This document shows, in pieces, positions 1 to 6,995 of a stretch of 28,872 bases of DNA (its first letter is position 1; the number at the start of each line of letters is the position of its first letter). The stretch is from an uncultured Proteiniphilum sp. (GTDB taxonomy: Bacteria > Bacteroidota > Bacteroidia > Bacteroidales > Dysgonomonadaceae), in assembly GCF_937873925.1 (NCBI RefSeq), contig NZ_CALNAT010000084.1:1-28872 (forward strand), given 5' to 3'. The position numbers and the translations under genes are program-made. The notes beneath the pieces were generated by a model. The model was not told where the DNA came from. It made no database searches and worked only from the letters and a program-made list of their open reading frames with translations.

Positions 1-418
1 TTAAGGCAGGGTCGAGTAGCCGTTTCAGTATTTCCGGGGAGAGGGCTCGCTTGGAAACCGTCGTTTTTTTTATGCGCAGGCCGTGAAAAGGGTTCATGAT
101 GGGAGTTTCCCACAATCCTTCTTTATCTACCGCATTGTTATACAAAGCCCGCAGCCCCCTGAAATAAAAATCTACAGTTTGGGGTTTTTCAGGGTGCTTG
201 GCGCGAAGCCACTGTATATAGCGCTCAACCCACTCCTTTGTGATTTCATGCAGGAAGAACAATTCCTGTTCCTTACCCAGAAAAAGGGTCAATTTGTTGA
301 TAAAACTCTCATAATTTGCAGCTGTATAATAGTTGCCCTTCTCCCCCTTGCCGACGGCGATTTTCCTGAAAAGAGATATTACGGAACACGCATTTCCCGT
401 TGATTTTGAATTTTTCAT
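1..418 (-). CDS. Tyrosine recombinase (phage-type integrase), N-terminal part, cut by window edge
   Basis: An open frame of 139 codons runs from an ATG at 418 to the left edge with no stop, so the gene continues outside the window. The product resembles the N-terminal SAM-like core-binding domain of Bacteroidetes site-specific integrases. Residues about 30-110 follow the usual pattern: a Tyr-rich helix (NYYTAANYESF), then HEITKEWVERYIQWL, then FYFRGLRALYNNAVDKEG, then NPFHGL, then the SKRALSPEIL segment that normally leads into the catalytic domain. The catalytic Arg/His/Arg/Tyr residues would lie outside the window, so activity cannot be judged. The start is preceded by AT-rich sequence without an obvious ribosome site. 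It borders a stretch full of gene remnants, which suits a mobile-element boundary, but no attachment site was recognised. Confidence 0.82.
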   Translation of the reverse strand, partial: MKNSKSTGNACSVISLFRKIAVGKGEKGNYYTAANYESFINKLTLFLGKEQELFFLHEITKEWVERYIQWLRAKHPEKPQTVDFYFRGLRALYNNAVDKEGLWETPIMNPFHGLRIKKTTVSKRALSPEILKRLLDPAL

Positions 419-686
419 ATATTTTTATTTAATAATGTTGATGATGAGATAATGTTTTAAGCCTTTTGCAGAGGGTAAGCAATTCTGTAGCTTTGTGTTC
501 ATATCCCTTGAATTTCTCATTGGTATTAATAATCCTGTTTTCATTAGCCTTCTGACATTATTATTGTTTTAGTTAGAACATATGCAACGATCTTCTGTCC
601 CTAACGTACTGGCGACGCCACAGAACAAGCATTTGTATATCAGATATTCAGCCGTTTTCTTTTTCAGTCATTTTTACATTCTCTGA
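419..686. other. AT-rich gap with no convincing gene
   Basis: 268 nt lie between the integrase start and the GH92 remnant. On the minus strand, 557-429 is an open stretch of 42 codons without a start codon. Its conceptual product (starting CQKANENRIINTNEKFKGYE) looks protein-like and ends 10 nt before the integrase ATG. It may be the tail of a lost gene, but I recognise no family. No RNA gene is seen. Confidence 0.4.
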
Positions 687-1117
687 TTACAAGTAAGTTT
701 TAGTTGTTTGCCGGTTTTTTTTCATTATAAGTTTTAAAGAGCCTCCCTTCACTAATTCGGAATAAGGCAAGCGTAACGATTTATCTAAATTTCCATTCAA
801 ATAAGCTTCCTGTACATATATGTTTTGCTGCGGGTTATTTTCCGTTTCGATGATAAACTCACCCTTTCTAATGTTTTGGGGCAAACAGATAGTAACTCTG
901 TCAAATAACGGACTACCTATCTGGAAAGTAGGCTCCGGCGCCGCTAAACCTTTCACATCAACTAATGCTGGTGGAATGTAAAAAAACCAGCGACTATGTG
1001 CTGTCCCGATATTGAAATTAACATATTGGGTCAGATCTTCATTTTCTATTGTAGCTTGAGCAGTACAGCCAAAAATAAATACACTATGAACGATAAATGA
1101 TAATAAAAAAAATTCAT
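687..1117 (-). pseudogene. GH92 alpha-mannosidase remnant: N-terminus joined to C-terminus
   Basis: Two ends of a glycoside hydrolase family 92 protein are joined, with the whole catalytic middle missing. Upstream of 956 in the same frame is LTQYVNFNIGTAHSRWFFY, which matches the start of mature GH92 enzymes. It runs through PALVDV straight into a typical GH92 C-terminus (PTFQIGSPLFDRVTICLP, then ENNPQQNIYVQEAYLNG, then GGSLKLIMKK). Intact family members are roughly 700 residues or more; about 130 codons remain. The likely original start is the ATG at 1117, followed by a signal-peptide-like run (MNFFYYHLSFIVYLFLAV). That start is one frame off from the rest, with the shift probably near a run of eight T. 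GH92 enzymes trim alpha-mannosides in the periplasm; this remnant cannot. It belongs with the decayed susC/susD locus on the same strand. Confidence 0.78.
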
Positions 1118-1192
1118 CAAATAATTATCTTTATACGTAATTAAATTACTTTTCATCATATCATGGATAATTTACCGGAAAAAAACTGTCTG

Positions 1193-1223
1193 CAAAGATA
1201 GATCAAAATACAAACTAAAAAAT
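1193..1223 (-). promoter_or_regulatory. Candidate Bacteroidetes promoter of the GH92 remnant
   Basis: On the minus strand, 1200-1193 reads TATCTTTG, matching the -7 consensus TAnnTTTG. Nineteen bases upstream the -33 position (1223-1220) reads ATTT, a poor match to TTTG. It lies about 75 nt before the remnant's ATG at 1117. The -7 match is good and the -33 match weak. Confidence 0.35.
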
Positions 1224-1437
1224 ATTCGTTTTTGGTTTTTAATTGTCGTCATACGTACAGGAGGGCATTATGCTTCTGCTCTACAACTGCCTGTAAAAAC
1301 GATATAATATCTACTGGAAAAAAAGTGCCCAATTCAGCCGGACCAAAAGAACATACAGGCTATCTTTGTCCCGGATATATTTCCTATTCATATAAACCAT
1401 TTCAAAGCAAGAAATATAAAGCGAGCATGAGAATCAT

Positions 1438-1494
1438 ACGTATATTTTGGGTACCAGATATAAGATCAGAGGATTAGAAAAACTTCCGGCAGAT
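1438..1494 (+). pseudogene. Fragment of a second plsC acyltransferase gene
   Basis: Read from 1438 the sequence encodes TYILGTRYKIRGLEKLPAD, nearly the same as residues 55-73 of the intact PlsC at 5767-6498. By eye, 50 of 57 bases match (1438-1494 against 5929-5985). Six of the seven differences are silent; the other changes Ile to Val. Similarity stops abruptly on both sides. The silent-change pattern says this is a scrap of a once functional paralogue or of an incoming homologue, not a recent copy of the gene next door. Confidence 0.75.
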
Positions 1495-1576
1495 AGAGAA
1501 ATGAGCCATGCGTCCTTAGCATATTCTATATAATGTTCTTATCCCATAGCTTTGAAATGTCTTATCTATAGGACAA

Positions 1577-1622
1577 AAATATATTCCTTTTGTCTTGGCT
1601 GTAAGACAAAAGGAATATATTT
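1577..1622. terminator. Long perfect hairpin, 20-bp arms
   Basis: Arms 1577-1596 (AAATATATTCCTTTTGTCTT) and 1603-1622 are exact inverted repeats around a 6-nt loop GGCTGT. The hairpin lies 63 nt past the stop of the isomerase gene (minus strand) and is AT-rich. It probably ends the minus-strand operon. Its unusual length also fits a relic of an inverted-repeat element. Confidence 0.6.
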
Positions 1623-1685
1623 GTGTTTCACAGAAACTCCTTATTCCTGATTAACTCTATCTACTGTTATTGTGGAAAATAAGTT

Positions 1686-2633
1686 TCAGAAGTTACTATA
1701 ACTTATTATCCGGTCCATTTGTGCGGAGATATTTTTCAGATGGTTCCTGTCTCCACCCGGTACTTCCGCCGTTAACCAACCCCCTGTATGCTTTATTTCG
1801 CGGATCCCTTTCATTACAACAGGCCAGTTGTTGTCCCCTTTCAGCAGGTCTACCTTAAAACCTTCCCATAATCCTTTGGAATTCATCAGTTCGCGGCTGA
1901 ATTCCTTGATATGAAGCTTCACGATACGCCGGTTCAATGTGCTGATCCAATGTTCAGGCCAGCCGTAACGCAATACATTGCCGATATCGAAATACCAGCC
2001 TACAAGCGGATGGTTGATCTCATCCACATAACGTTTTGCCTCCACCGGACTTAAGAGAAAATTGTTCCATACATTTTCCAGCCCGATTTGCATACCCGTT
2101 TTTTCGGCATAGGGGATCAATTCCCTGATGGAGTCTTGCGAAGTGATGTACGCCTGCTCGTACGGCACTTTTTCATTCACTACGCCCGGTACCACTAATA
2201 CGGTGTCTCCACCCAGCTCTTTCACTTCCTGCAGGGATTGAGCGACCGACCCGATACATTTTTTTCTTACCGCAGGGTCGGGGTCTGAAAGTGGCGAACT
2301 CCAATGATCTTTATTTACGACGCTGGGAAGTTCGATGCCTGATCCCGCTTTCGCTTCGAGCAACTCGGATATCCTGAACTCAGAGGGAGTATTTAACTCG
2401 ATGCCGTCAAACCCCAGATCTTTCACAAGTTTGAATTTATCGGTCAAGGATAACTCTTCCTTGATCATTCCATATCCTAAAGCCTTTTTCAGCGTTACCT
2501 TACCTGAAATGCTTTTTTCACCGGCAGCCGGTTTTGCCAGTGGTTCAGCGGCGGATGCCCGCGGCGACACGACCGCAGCACCTGCGATAACTGCTGCCGA
2601 TTTTATGAAATCCCGTTTGTCCTTATTGGTCAT
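1686..2633 (-). CDS. Sugar phosphate isomerase/epimerase, TIM-barrel family, exported
   Basis: The 315-residue product is of the xylose-isomerase-like TIM-barrel (AP endonuclease 2) superfamily. The N-terminus is a signal sequence resembling a Tat signal with KR in place of RR (KDKRDFIKSAAVIAG, then an alanine-rich stretch to SPRASA), so it probably acts in the periplasm. Motifs with likely metal ligands are seen in order: GFDGIELNTPSE (about 75-86), IGLENVWNN (Glu), GWYFDIGNVLRYG (Asp), KLHIKEF (His) and TAEVPGGD (Glu) near the end. Its ATG overlaps the stop of the upstream oxidoreductase by one base (TAATG), so the two are translationally coupled. The pair follows dead susC/susD genes and was probably the carbohydrate-processing end of that locus. 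Substrate unknown. The gene looks intact. Confidence 0.85.
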   Translation of the reverse strand: MTNKDKRDFIKSAAVIAGAAVVSPRASAAEPLAKPAAGEKSISGKVTLKKALGYGMIKEELSLTDKFKLVKDLGFDGIELNTPSEFRISELLEAKAGSGIELPSVVNKDHWSSPLSDPDPAVRKKCIGSVAQSLQEVKELGGDTVLVVPGVVNEKVPYEQAYITSQDSIRELIPYAEKTGMQIGLENVWNNFLLSPVEAKRYVDEINHPLVGWYFDIGNVLRYGWPEHWISTLNRRIVKLHIKEFSRELMNSKGLWEGFKVDLLKGDNNWPVVMKGIREIKHTGGWLTAEVPGGDRNHLKNISAQMDRIISYSNF

Positions 2634-3955
2634 TATTTAAATCCTGTGACACCCGGAATGGCGATGGGGACATCATATCTGGTATCCCATGAGATATTCT
2701 CCGGGAACAATACCTCATTAGAGGACAAAGCCTGGTCGAGTGTAATGGTTTGCCCTGTATATCCCGCCATACGCCCCGCCAAGGCTACCAGGTTGGAGCG
2801 GGTCATCCATTCCCCGTCATTCATCGGTTTGTCTGCCCTGATGGAAGCGAACAGTTCATCATGTTCCTGCTGGTACATGCTTCGTGATTGAGACCTTTTA
2901 TAGGCGTTTTCATCTGTAAATTTTGTCTCATCATCGTAGTTCCACGGATTTTTCCCTGTAATCTGATGAGCCCCCGTGCGACAATCCACCACACATTTTC
3001 CGTCTGAACCTACGAGCTCTACGGCGTATGACGGACTTGTATTGTTTTGCTGGCGGCAGCGGAAATAGGCTTTCGCCCCCCCGGGATATTCATAGACAAC
3101 CGCGAAATGATCGTACACGTTCCCGAATTTCGGGTCTGTCCTCTTTTGTCTTCCTCCGCTTCCGGTAACCTGTAAGGGGACAACATCCCCCATCGCCCAT
3201 TGGAGCATGTCGATACTGTGAATGGCCTGCTCATTGATATGGTCCCCCGACAGCCAGTTATAATAAAGCCAGTTGCGTAACTGATATTCGAAATCCGACC
3301 ATCCTTTTTGCCGTTCTTTAAACCACAGTTCACCCGTATCATACGTCGCTTCGGCAGTAAGGATCCCGCCGATTTGATGGTTTACTATTTTACCGAAAGT
3401 CTCCCTTTTCGGTAGATGGTATCTCCAGCAAAATCCTGAAACTAAAGACAAATTCTTTTCTTTTGCTTTTTTCGCTGCAGCAATAACCCTGCGTAACCCC
3501 GGGGCATCCACGGCAAAAGGCTTCTCGCAAAAAATGTGTCTGCCCGCGTTGACGGCGGCCTCCAAATGGGCAGGCCTGAAAGCGGGAGGAGCTGCCAGTA
3601 AAACAACATCCACGTCTGAGTCTATCAGCTTTTGATAAGCGTCAAGACCCACAAATTTATTTTGACCGCTTACCTGCACTTTATTTTTCAATTTCTCTTT
3701 CAGCGAATTGTACGATGTTTCCAACTGATCGGAAAAGGCATCTGCCATAGCAAATAAAATAACATTGGGGTCTGCATTCAGCGCTTCCTCCGCCGCTCCG
3801 GTCCCGCGGCCGCCACAGCCGATCAACCCTACTTTCAGCGTGTCGCTGTTCGATGTCCAGGGCGTTTTTGAAGCCCATGCTAAATTCGGAACAATCACGG
3901 AACCGACTGTAGCGATCCCTGCCGTCTTGAGGAAATTTCTTCTCGAATAGTTCAT
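2633..3955 (-). CDS. Gfo/Idh/MocA family oxidoreductase with Tat signal
   Basis: The 440-residue product is an NAD(P)-dependent sugar or polyol dehydrogenase of the Gfo/Idh/MocA family. It opens with a twin-arginine signal (SRRNFLKTAG, residues 4-13), so it is expected to be exported folded with its cofactor. The Rossmann motif KVGLIGCGGRGTG lies at residues 41-53 and the family EKP motif at 144-146. The C-terminal half is the alpha/beta substrate domain (SGDHINEQAIHSIDMLQWAM contains the usual His/Asp region). It begins 19 nt after the stop of the susD remnant and overlaps the isomerase gene by one base, so the old operon order was susC-susD-oxidoreductase-isomerase. Unlike its upstream neighbours it is full length with no visible damage, so it is either still used or recently orphaned. 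Substrate not determinable. Confidence 0.9.
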   Translation of the reverse strand: MNYSRRNFLKTAGIATVGSVIVPNLAWASKTPWTSNSDTLKVGLIGCGGRGTGAAEEALNADPNVILFAMADAFSDQLETSYNSLKEKLKNKVQVSGQNKFVGLDAYQKLIDSDVDVVLLAAPPAFRPAHLEAAVNAGRHIFCEKPFAVDAPGLRRVIAAAKKAKEKNLSLVSGFCWRYHLPKRETFGKIVNHQIGGILTAEATYDTGELWFKERQKGWSDFEYQLRNWLYYNWLSGDHINEQAIHSIDMLQWAMGDVVPLQVTGSGGRQKRTDPKFGNVYDHFAVVYEYPGGAKAYFRCRQQNNTSPSYAVELVGSDGKCVVDCRTGAHQITGKNPWNYDDETKFTDENAYKRSQSRSMYQQEHDELFASIRADKPMNDGEWMTRSNLVALAGRMAGYTGQTITLDQALSSNEVLFPENISWDTRYDVPIAIPGVTGFK

Positions 3956-3974
3956 AATATTTTTCTAAGTTGAT

Positions 3975-4669
3975 TTAATAACCCGGATTTTGTTTTAGTT
4001 GGGGTGCTTTATTAATTTCGGTTCTCGAAATGGGTAACCAATAATTCTTATTTTCCCATTTTCTGGAATCTGCTAAAGTTATTGTATTGTAGATATACAT
4101 TGATACACCATCATTAAAATGATAAATATATAATGGATTCTCTGTTACCTTGTCTCGCTTTATATTGAACACCGAAAATAACTTCATCATTCCAAACTCC
4201 TTTTTGCAGGAATACACTCTTGCAGTTATCCGCGTAAACCATCGCTTCTTTACTTGCTCTGCCCTGTACTACTTCATTTTTATCGGGTAATCCTGCGATA
4301 GCATTCTCAGAATCAGATAATATAAAATCTACTGTGACCTGTAAGGTCGCTCTTTCCTAAAGTGTCCTAAGTAATCGGGTGTTAAAGTTCCTTTCGTAAA
4401 CGTTGTTTCGCCCGCTCTGTAAATATCTAGCAGCTCATCGGTTGAAGAGGACAATAAGTCTTCAGCATTCCCAATACTTCTTCCCTGTCGCCGCCCATTT
4501 CATCATACCATTGATACAGGAAAGCTTCCGCCAGATTTATGTCTTGAAAAAGAGATTCTTCGTTAAATGAATCTACCGGCTTTTGGTCCAGTGCATTTTC
4601 ACAGCAAAAGAACAAAAAAAGGAGTAATAATGCAAGCGAACAGTATTTAATATTATTATAATGTTTCAT
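3975..4669 (-). pseudogene. susD-like gene remnant with several deletions and frameshifts
   Basis: Pieces of one SusD/RagB outer-membrane glycan-binding lipoprotein lie in order but in changing frames. The start at 4669 gives a lipoprotein signal with cysteines near residue 22, then NALDQKPVDSFNEESLF. A one-base shift near the codons for EEVL leads to DLLSSSTDELLDIYRAGE and LTPDYLGHF. Later pieces are VDFILSDSENAIAGLPDKNE, then GVWNDEVIFGVQYKA, and finally the classic C-terminus NYWLPISRTEINKAPQLKQN ending at 3975. Intact family members are usually 500-650 residues; about 230 codons remain, so most of the middle is gone in at least two or three deletions. It starts 25 nt after the susC remnant. 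No functional product is expected. Confidence 0.85.
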
Positions 4670-4694
4670 ATTATATAATTTTAGGAGATTTATA

Positions 4695-5082
4695 TCAAAA
4701 ATTAATCTTTAATCCTAGAGATAGTAAGCCAAAACAGCACCATAAGCATGTCCGGTTAGTCTTTGCCAGGAAACTGCACTTTCCGGTTCATCCATAAAAA
4801 CAATTTTATTCTTGTTCCAACTGAAATTCCCCGATATATCCAATCCTAATTCAGGTGTTAGTTGCTTATGGAAGCCTGTGTCAATTTCAAAACCCCTGTT
4901 ATCGACCGTAGCAATATTCTCCAACGGCAAAGCCTCCCTATCCACGATTGTCTGGCATAAATACTCATCCGGAGTTTGTTTTGTCGTTTTCACCTCCGGC
5001 ATTAAGTGACTTTTATTGCCAGCAACGTAGCAGGTATTGATATTTTAGTAAACGGTTTTATGGTATTTACCTGATTATTCAT
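4695..5082 (-). pseudogene. susC-like TonB-dependent receptor remnant
   Basis: A SusC/RagA outer-membrane receptor (normally about 1000 residues) reduced to about 125 codons. An ATG at 5082 gives a signal-like start (MNNQVNTIKPFTKISIPA, then TLLAIKV) that stops at 5002. The next frame carries barrel sequence: ENIATVDNRGFEIDTGF, LGLDISGNFSWNKNKIVFMD and SWQRLTGHAYGAVL. A third frame then gives the true family C-terminus LLSLGLKINF, ending at the TGA at 4695-4697. The N-terminus, one late barrel segment and the extreme C-terminus therefore survive, with the plug and most of the barrel gone. The 25-nt spacing to the susD remnant is that of normal susCD pairs, showing the remnants are in place and not scattered. 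Confidence 0.8.
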
Positions 5083-5136
5083 ACCTTTGCGGAATGTCTG
5101 ATTTTGTTACAATGTATTAACCATTGTTTAGCAACA

Positions 5137-5169
5137 CAAATATACTGTATATACTCAGTATTTGCCAAA
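5137..5169 (-). promoter_or_regulatory. Candidate promoter of the susC remnant
   Basis: On the minus strand 5144-5137 reads TATATTTG (consensus TAnnTTTG) and 5169-5166 reads TTTG, with 21 nt between instead of the usual 19. It is about 55 nt upstream of the ATG at 5082. The -33 box lies inside the inverted repeat at 5159-5187, so a protein bound there could block it. Confidence 0.4.
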
Positions 5170-5187
5170 TAATATAATTGGCAAATA
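5159..5187. promoter_or_regulatory. Palindromic operator-like site between susC remnant and HTH gene
   Basis: A perfect inverted repeat, TATTTGCCAA at 5159-5168 and TTGGCAAATA at 5178-5187, is separated by 9 AT-only bases. It ends 21 nt before the HTH gene's ATG and overlaps the -33 box of the divergent promoter candidate. A smaller repeat TACTG/CAGTA lies immediately to its left (about 5143-5160). Position and symmetry suit a dimeric repressor site, most simply for the adjacent HTH protein. That is inference. Confidence 0.5.
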
Positions 5188-5207
5188 ATTGAAAAGCAGC
5201 AGAGAGT

Positions 5208-5573
5208 ATGGAATTTATAGAGAGACTAAAGTTATTTATAAAATCTAAGGGATTGGGCCAGACTAAATTTGAAGGGTTAGTTGGTTTTTCACGTGGATAT
5301 ATTAGTAAGGTAAAGACTTCGATCGGTGCGGATAAACTGTCTAATATCGTAGAAGTTTTCCCTGACCTTAATCTGGATTGGCTTATCACGGGAAAAGGAG
5401 AAATGATAGACCCTTCCGGTCAATCGGATCCTATCGGACAAACCATCGGGATGGTGGAAGAAGGCTCAGTGGATTATAAGAACAAATATCTTGAAGTGTT
5501 GGAGGAGAACAGATCCCTCCGGAGGGAGATAGAAAAACTCCGTAAGATAAAACATGGTTCAAACATACCATAA
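5208..5573 (+). CDS. Small HTH (XRE-like) regulator with C-terminal coiled coil
   Basis: The 121-residue product starts with a helix-turn-helix domain of the type found in Bacteroidetes phage-repressor-like proteins. Helices at about 1-15 (MEFIERLKLFIKSKG), 18-26 (TKFEGLVGF) and 30-36 (GYISKVK) are followed by the family phrase PDLNLDWLITGKGEM at about 52-66. Residues about 90-113 (YLEVLEENRSLRREIEKLRK) are a predicted coiled coil, probably for dimerisation. There is no peptidase or ligand domain as in full-length CI or LexA. A palindrome sits directly upstream, suggesting autoregulation, and a hairpin terminator follows at 5645. It may once have controlled the divergent sus locus or may be a leftover phage or element repressor; the sequence does not decide. 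Confidence 0.8.
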   Translation: MEFIERLKLFIKSKGLGQTKFEGLVGFSRGYISKVKTSIGADKLSNIVEVFPDLNLDWLITGKGEMIDPSGQSDPIGQTIGMVEEGSVDYKNKYLEVLEENRSLRREIEKLRKIKHGSNIP

Positions 5574-5644
5574 GTCAATTTATTTTCATACCTTTACGCC
5601 TTTAGCAATTGAGTTATATTGTATCTTTCTTCTCAATGTTTTGC

Positions 5645-5664
5645 TCCGCCCCTTGTTTGGCGGA
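5645..5664 (+). terminator. Rho-independent terminator of the HTH gene (likely)
   Basis: A GC-rich hairpin (TCCGCC at 5645-5650, GGCGGA at 5659-5664, 8-nt loop) is followed by TCTTTC in a region that is otherwise AT-rich. It lies 72 nt after the HTH stop and 100 nt before plsC, so it probably separates the two transcripts. The T-tract is short. Confidence 0.5.
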
Positions 5665-5766
5665 TCTTTCCATCGTCAAAATCGACATCAAAATCAACTT
5701 TCTTGTTTATATTATTAACTAGTGCAATTTGTCGTGACACATTTTTGCTAATAAGATGAAACCATC

Positions 5767-6498
5767 ATGCAGAGGTTTATAGCATATCCTCTTTCTGTTA
5801 TTTATTATCTGTTGTTTGGAAGTACGTTGGTTATTTTTCATGTAATTCAATGGATATGCTTCAACCTGTTTGGATATGACGCTCACAAGAAGAGTGTGGA
5901 TATTTTATGTTTTTTCCTTGTGGCGAATACGTATGTTCTGGGGACAAGATATAAAATCAGAGGATTGGAGAAACTTCCGGCAGATACTCCCCTGATTATC
6001 GTCGCCAATCACCAGAGCTGGTATGATATCACGACCATTGGCTGGTATATGCGAAAAGTACATCCTAAATTTGTCAGTAAGATTGAACTGGGAAAGGGAA
6101 TTCCCAGTATTTCATACAACCTGAGACATGGGGGATCGGTACTCATCGACAGAAAAGATGCGAAACAGGCCTTATCCGCAATCCGGGAAATGGCGCAATA
6201 TATAGAGATACACAAACGTTCGGCAGTGATATTTCCCGAAGGAACACGAAGCAAAACGGGTAAACCAGGGACGTTTGCTGAGAACGGGCTGAAAATTCTT
6301 TGCAAATATGCGCCTTCCGCTTACGTTTTGCCCGTTACGATCAACAACTCGTGGAAAATGACCAGATGGGGTTCTTTCCCTTTAGGTATAGGGAATAAAA
6401 TAGAGTTTATCATTCATGATCCTATCCCCGTAAAAGATATACCTTTCCCTGTGCTTTTTAAAAAGACAGAACAGGGAATAACTCAAGCTATCAATTGA
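5767..6498 (+). CDS. plsC: 1-acyl-sn-glycerol-3-phosphate acyltransferase (PlsC family)
   Basis: The 243-residue membrane-bound enzyme transfers a second acyl chain to lysophosphatidic acid to make phosphatidic acid in phospholipid synthesis. One or two hydrophobic segments lie in residues 5-60. Acyltransferase motif I is NHQSWYD at 81-87 (catalytic His82 and Asp87), and motif III is FPEGTRS at 156-162. Length is normal for the family. The ATG at 5767 follows AT-rich DNA with no clear ribosome site. Immediately after its TGA, in the same frame, lies the tail of a cold-shock-domain protein, so the gene's 3' boundary is a deletion or insertion junction. A diverged 57-bp scrap of a homologous gene lies at 1438-1494. 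Family assignment is firm; exact substrate preference is not visible. Confidence 0.9.
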   Translation: MQRFIAYPLSVIYYLLFGSTLVIFHVIQWICFNLFGYDAHKKSVDILCFFLVANTYVLGTRYKIRGLEKLPADTPLIIVANHQSWYDITTIGWYMRKVHPKFVSKIELGKGIPSISYNLRHGGSVLIDRKDAKQALSAIREMAQYIEIHKRSAVIFPEGTRSKTGKPGTFAENGLKILCKYAPSAYVLPVTINNSWKMTRWGSFPLGIGNKIEFIIHDPIPVKDIPFPVLFKKTEQGITQAIN

Positions 6499-6603
6499 TG
6501 CGAAACAATCACAGAAGAAAATATGGTAACATTCGAATTGGAACGTGGTCAAAGAGGCATGAATGCCGCAAGGATTACTCCAGCCAATAAGGATGGCCAA
6601 TAA
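6499..6603 (+). pseudogene. C-terminal tail of a cold-shock-domain protein
   Basis: Directly after the plsC stop, 33 codons in the same frame encode ETITEENMVTFELERGQRG then MNAARITPANKDGQ and a TAA at 6601-6603. This matches the end of the cold-shock domain in Bacteroidetes CSD proteins (pattern EGnxVTFELERGxxGxNAvxI). The RNP1/RNP2 part and the N-terminus are absent. An ATG at 6523 could start a 26-residue peptide, but half a beta-barrel should not fold. The RRM gene just downstream suggests that a CSD gene and an RRM gene once sat side by side. Confidence 0.65.
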
Positions 6604-6629
6604 TCAATAATAATTAATTAAGAAAAAGA

Positions 6630-6941
6630 ATGAACATTTATGTATCAAATCTAAACTTTAGCACAAGCAGCGAGAGTTTACAAGAATTATTTGCAGCGTA
6701 TGGCAAGGTAACCTCCGCTAAAATTATCACAGACAGGGAAACAGGAAGATCCCGCGGCTTCGGCTTTATTGAAATGCCTGATGATTCGGAAGGGCAAAAT
6801 GCTATTTCTGAATTAAATGAAGTGGATTTTGAAGGAAAGACTATCAGTGTTAACGTGGCTCGCCCTAAAACCGAAAGAAGAAGTAATGGTGGTTACAACA
6901 ATCGTGGCGGAGGCGGAGGATATAATAGAAATCGTTATTAA
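6630..6941 (+). CDS. RNA-binding protein, single RRM with Gly-rich tail
   Basis: The 103-residue product has one complete RNA-recognition motif: RNP2 is IYVSNL at residues 3-8 and RNP1 is RGFGFIEM at about 42-49. A basic, glycine-rich tail follows (SNGGYNNRGGGGGYNRNRY). These small proteins are abundant in Bacteroidetes and cyanobacteria, and are thought to act as RNA chaperones or global post-transcriptional regulators, often under cold or nutrient stress. The ATG at 6630 follows AAGAAAAAGA, an A-rich leader usual for this phylum. A clear terminator follows at 6960, so it is the last gene of its transcript. Confidence 0.93.
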   Translation: MNIYVSNLNFSTSSESLQELFAAYGKVTSAKIITDRETGRSRGFGFIEMPDDSEGQNAISELNEVDFEGKTISVNVARPKTERRSNGGYNNRGGGGGYNRNRY

Positions 6942-6959
6942 CAAAATAATTTGACATTA

Positions 6960-6995
6960 AAAACGGGTAAGCCTCTGTATAGGCTTACCTGTTTT
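6960..6995 (+). terminator. Terminator of the RRM gene
   Basis: Arms 6960-6974 and 6981-6995 pair over 15 bp with a single G-T wobble around the loop CTGTAT. The right arm ends in TTTT, followed by ATTTAT. It lies 18 nt after the RRM stop. Confidence 0.8.

Larger units (their letters stand above)
1118..1685. other. 568-nt gap: remnant scrap and hairpin only
   Basis: This stretch holds the minus-strand promoter candidate near 1193-1223, a 57-bp plsC scrap at 1438-1494 and a long hairpin at 1577-1622. The rest (about 1224-1437 and 1500-1576) shows no gene in either strand that I recognise. An 81-codon plus-strand frame (1232-1477) has no protein-like character and reads across the scrap in the wrong frame. 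Confidence 0.5.

Noticed and set aside
83..403. 106-codon plus-strand ORF
   Set aside because: It is the antisense shadow of the partial integrase on the minus strand, which has clear family motifs.
429..557. 42-codon start-less open stretch on the minus strand
   Set aside because: It looks protein-like but has no start codon and no recognised family, so it is only mentioned in the gap entry and not called as a gene.
1232..1477. 81-codon plus-strand ORF as a real gene
   Set aside because: Composition is not protein-like, and it crosses the plsC scrap in a frame different from the conserved one.
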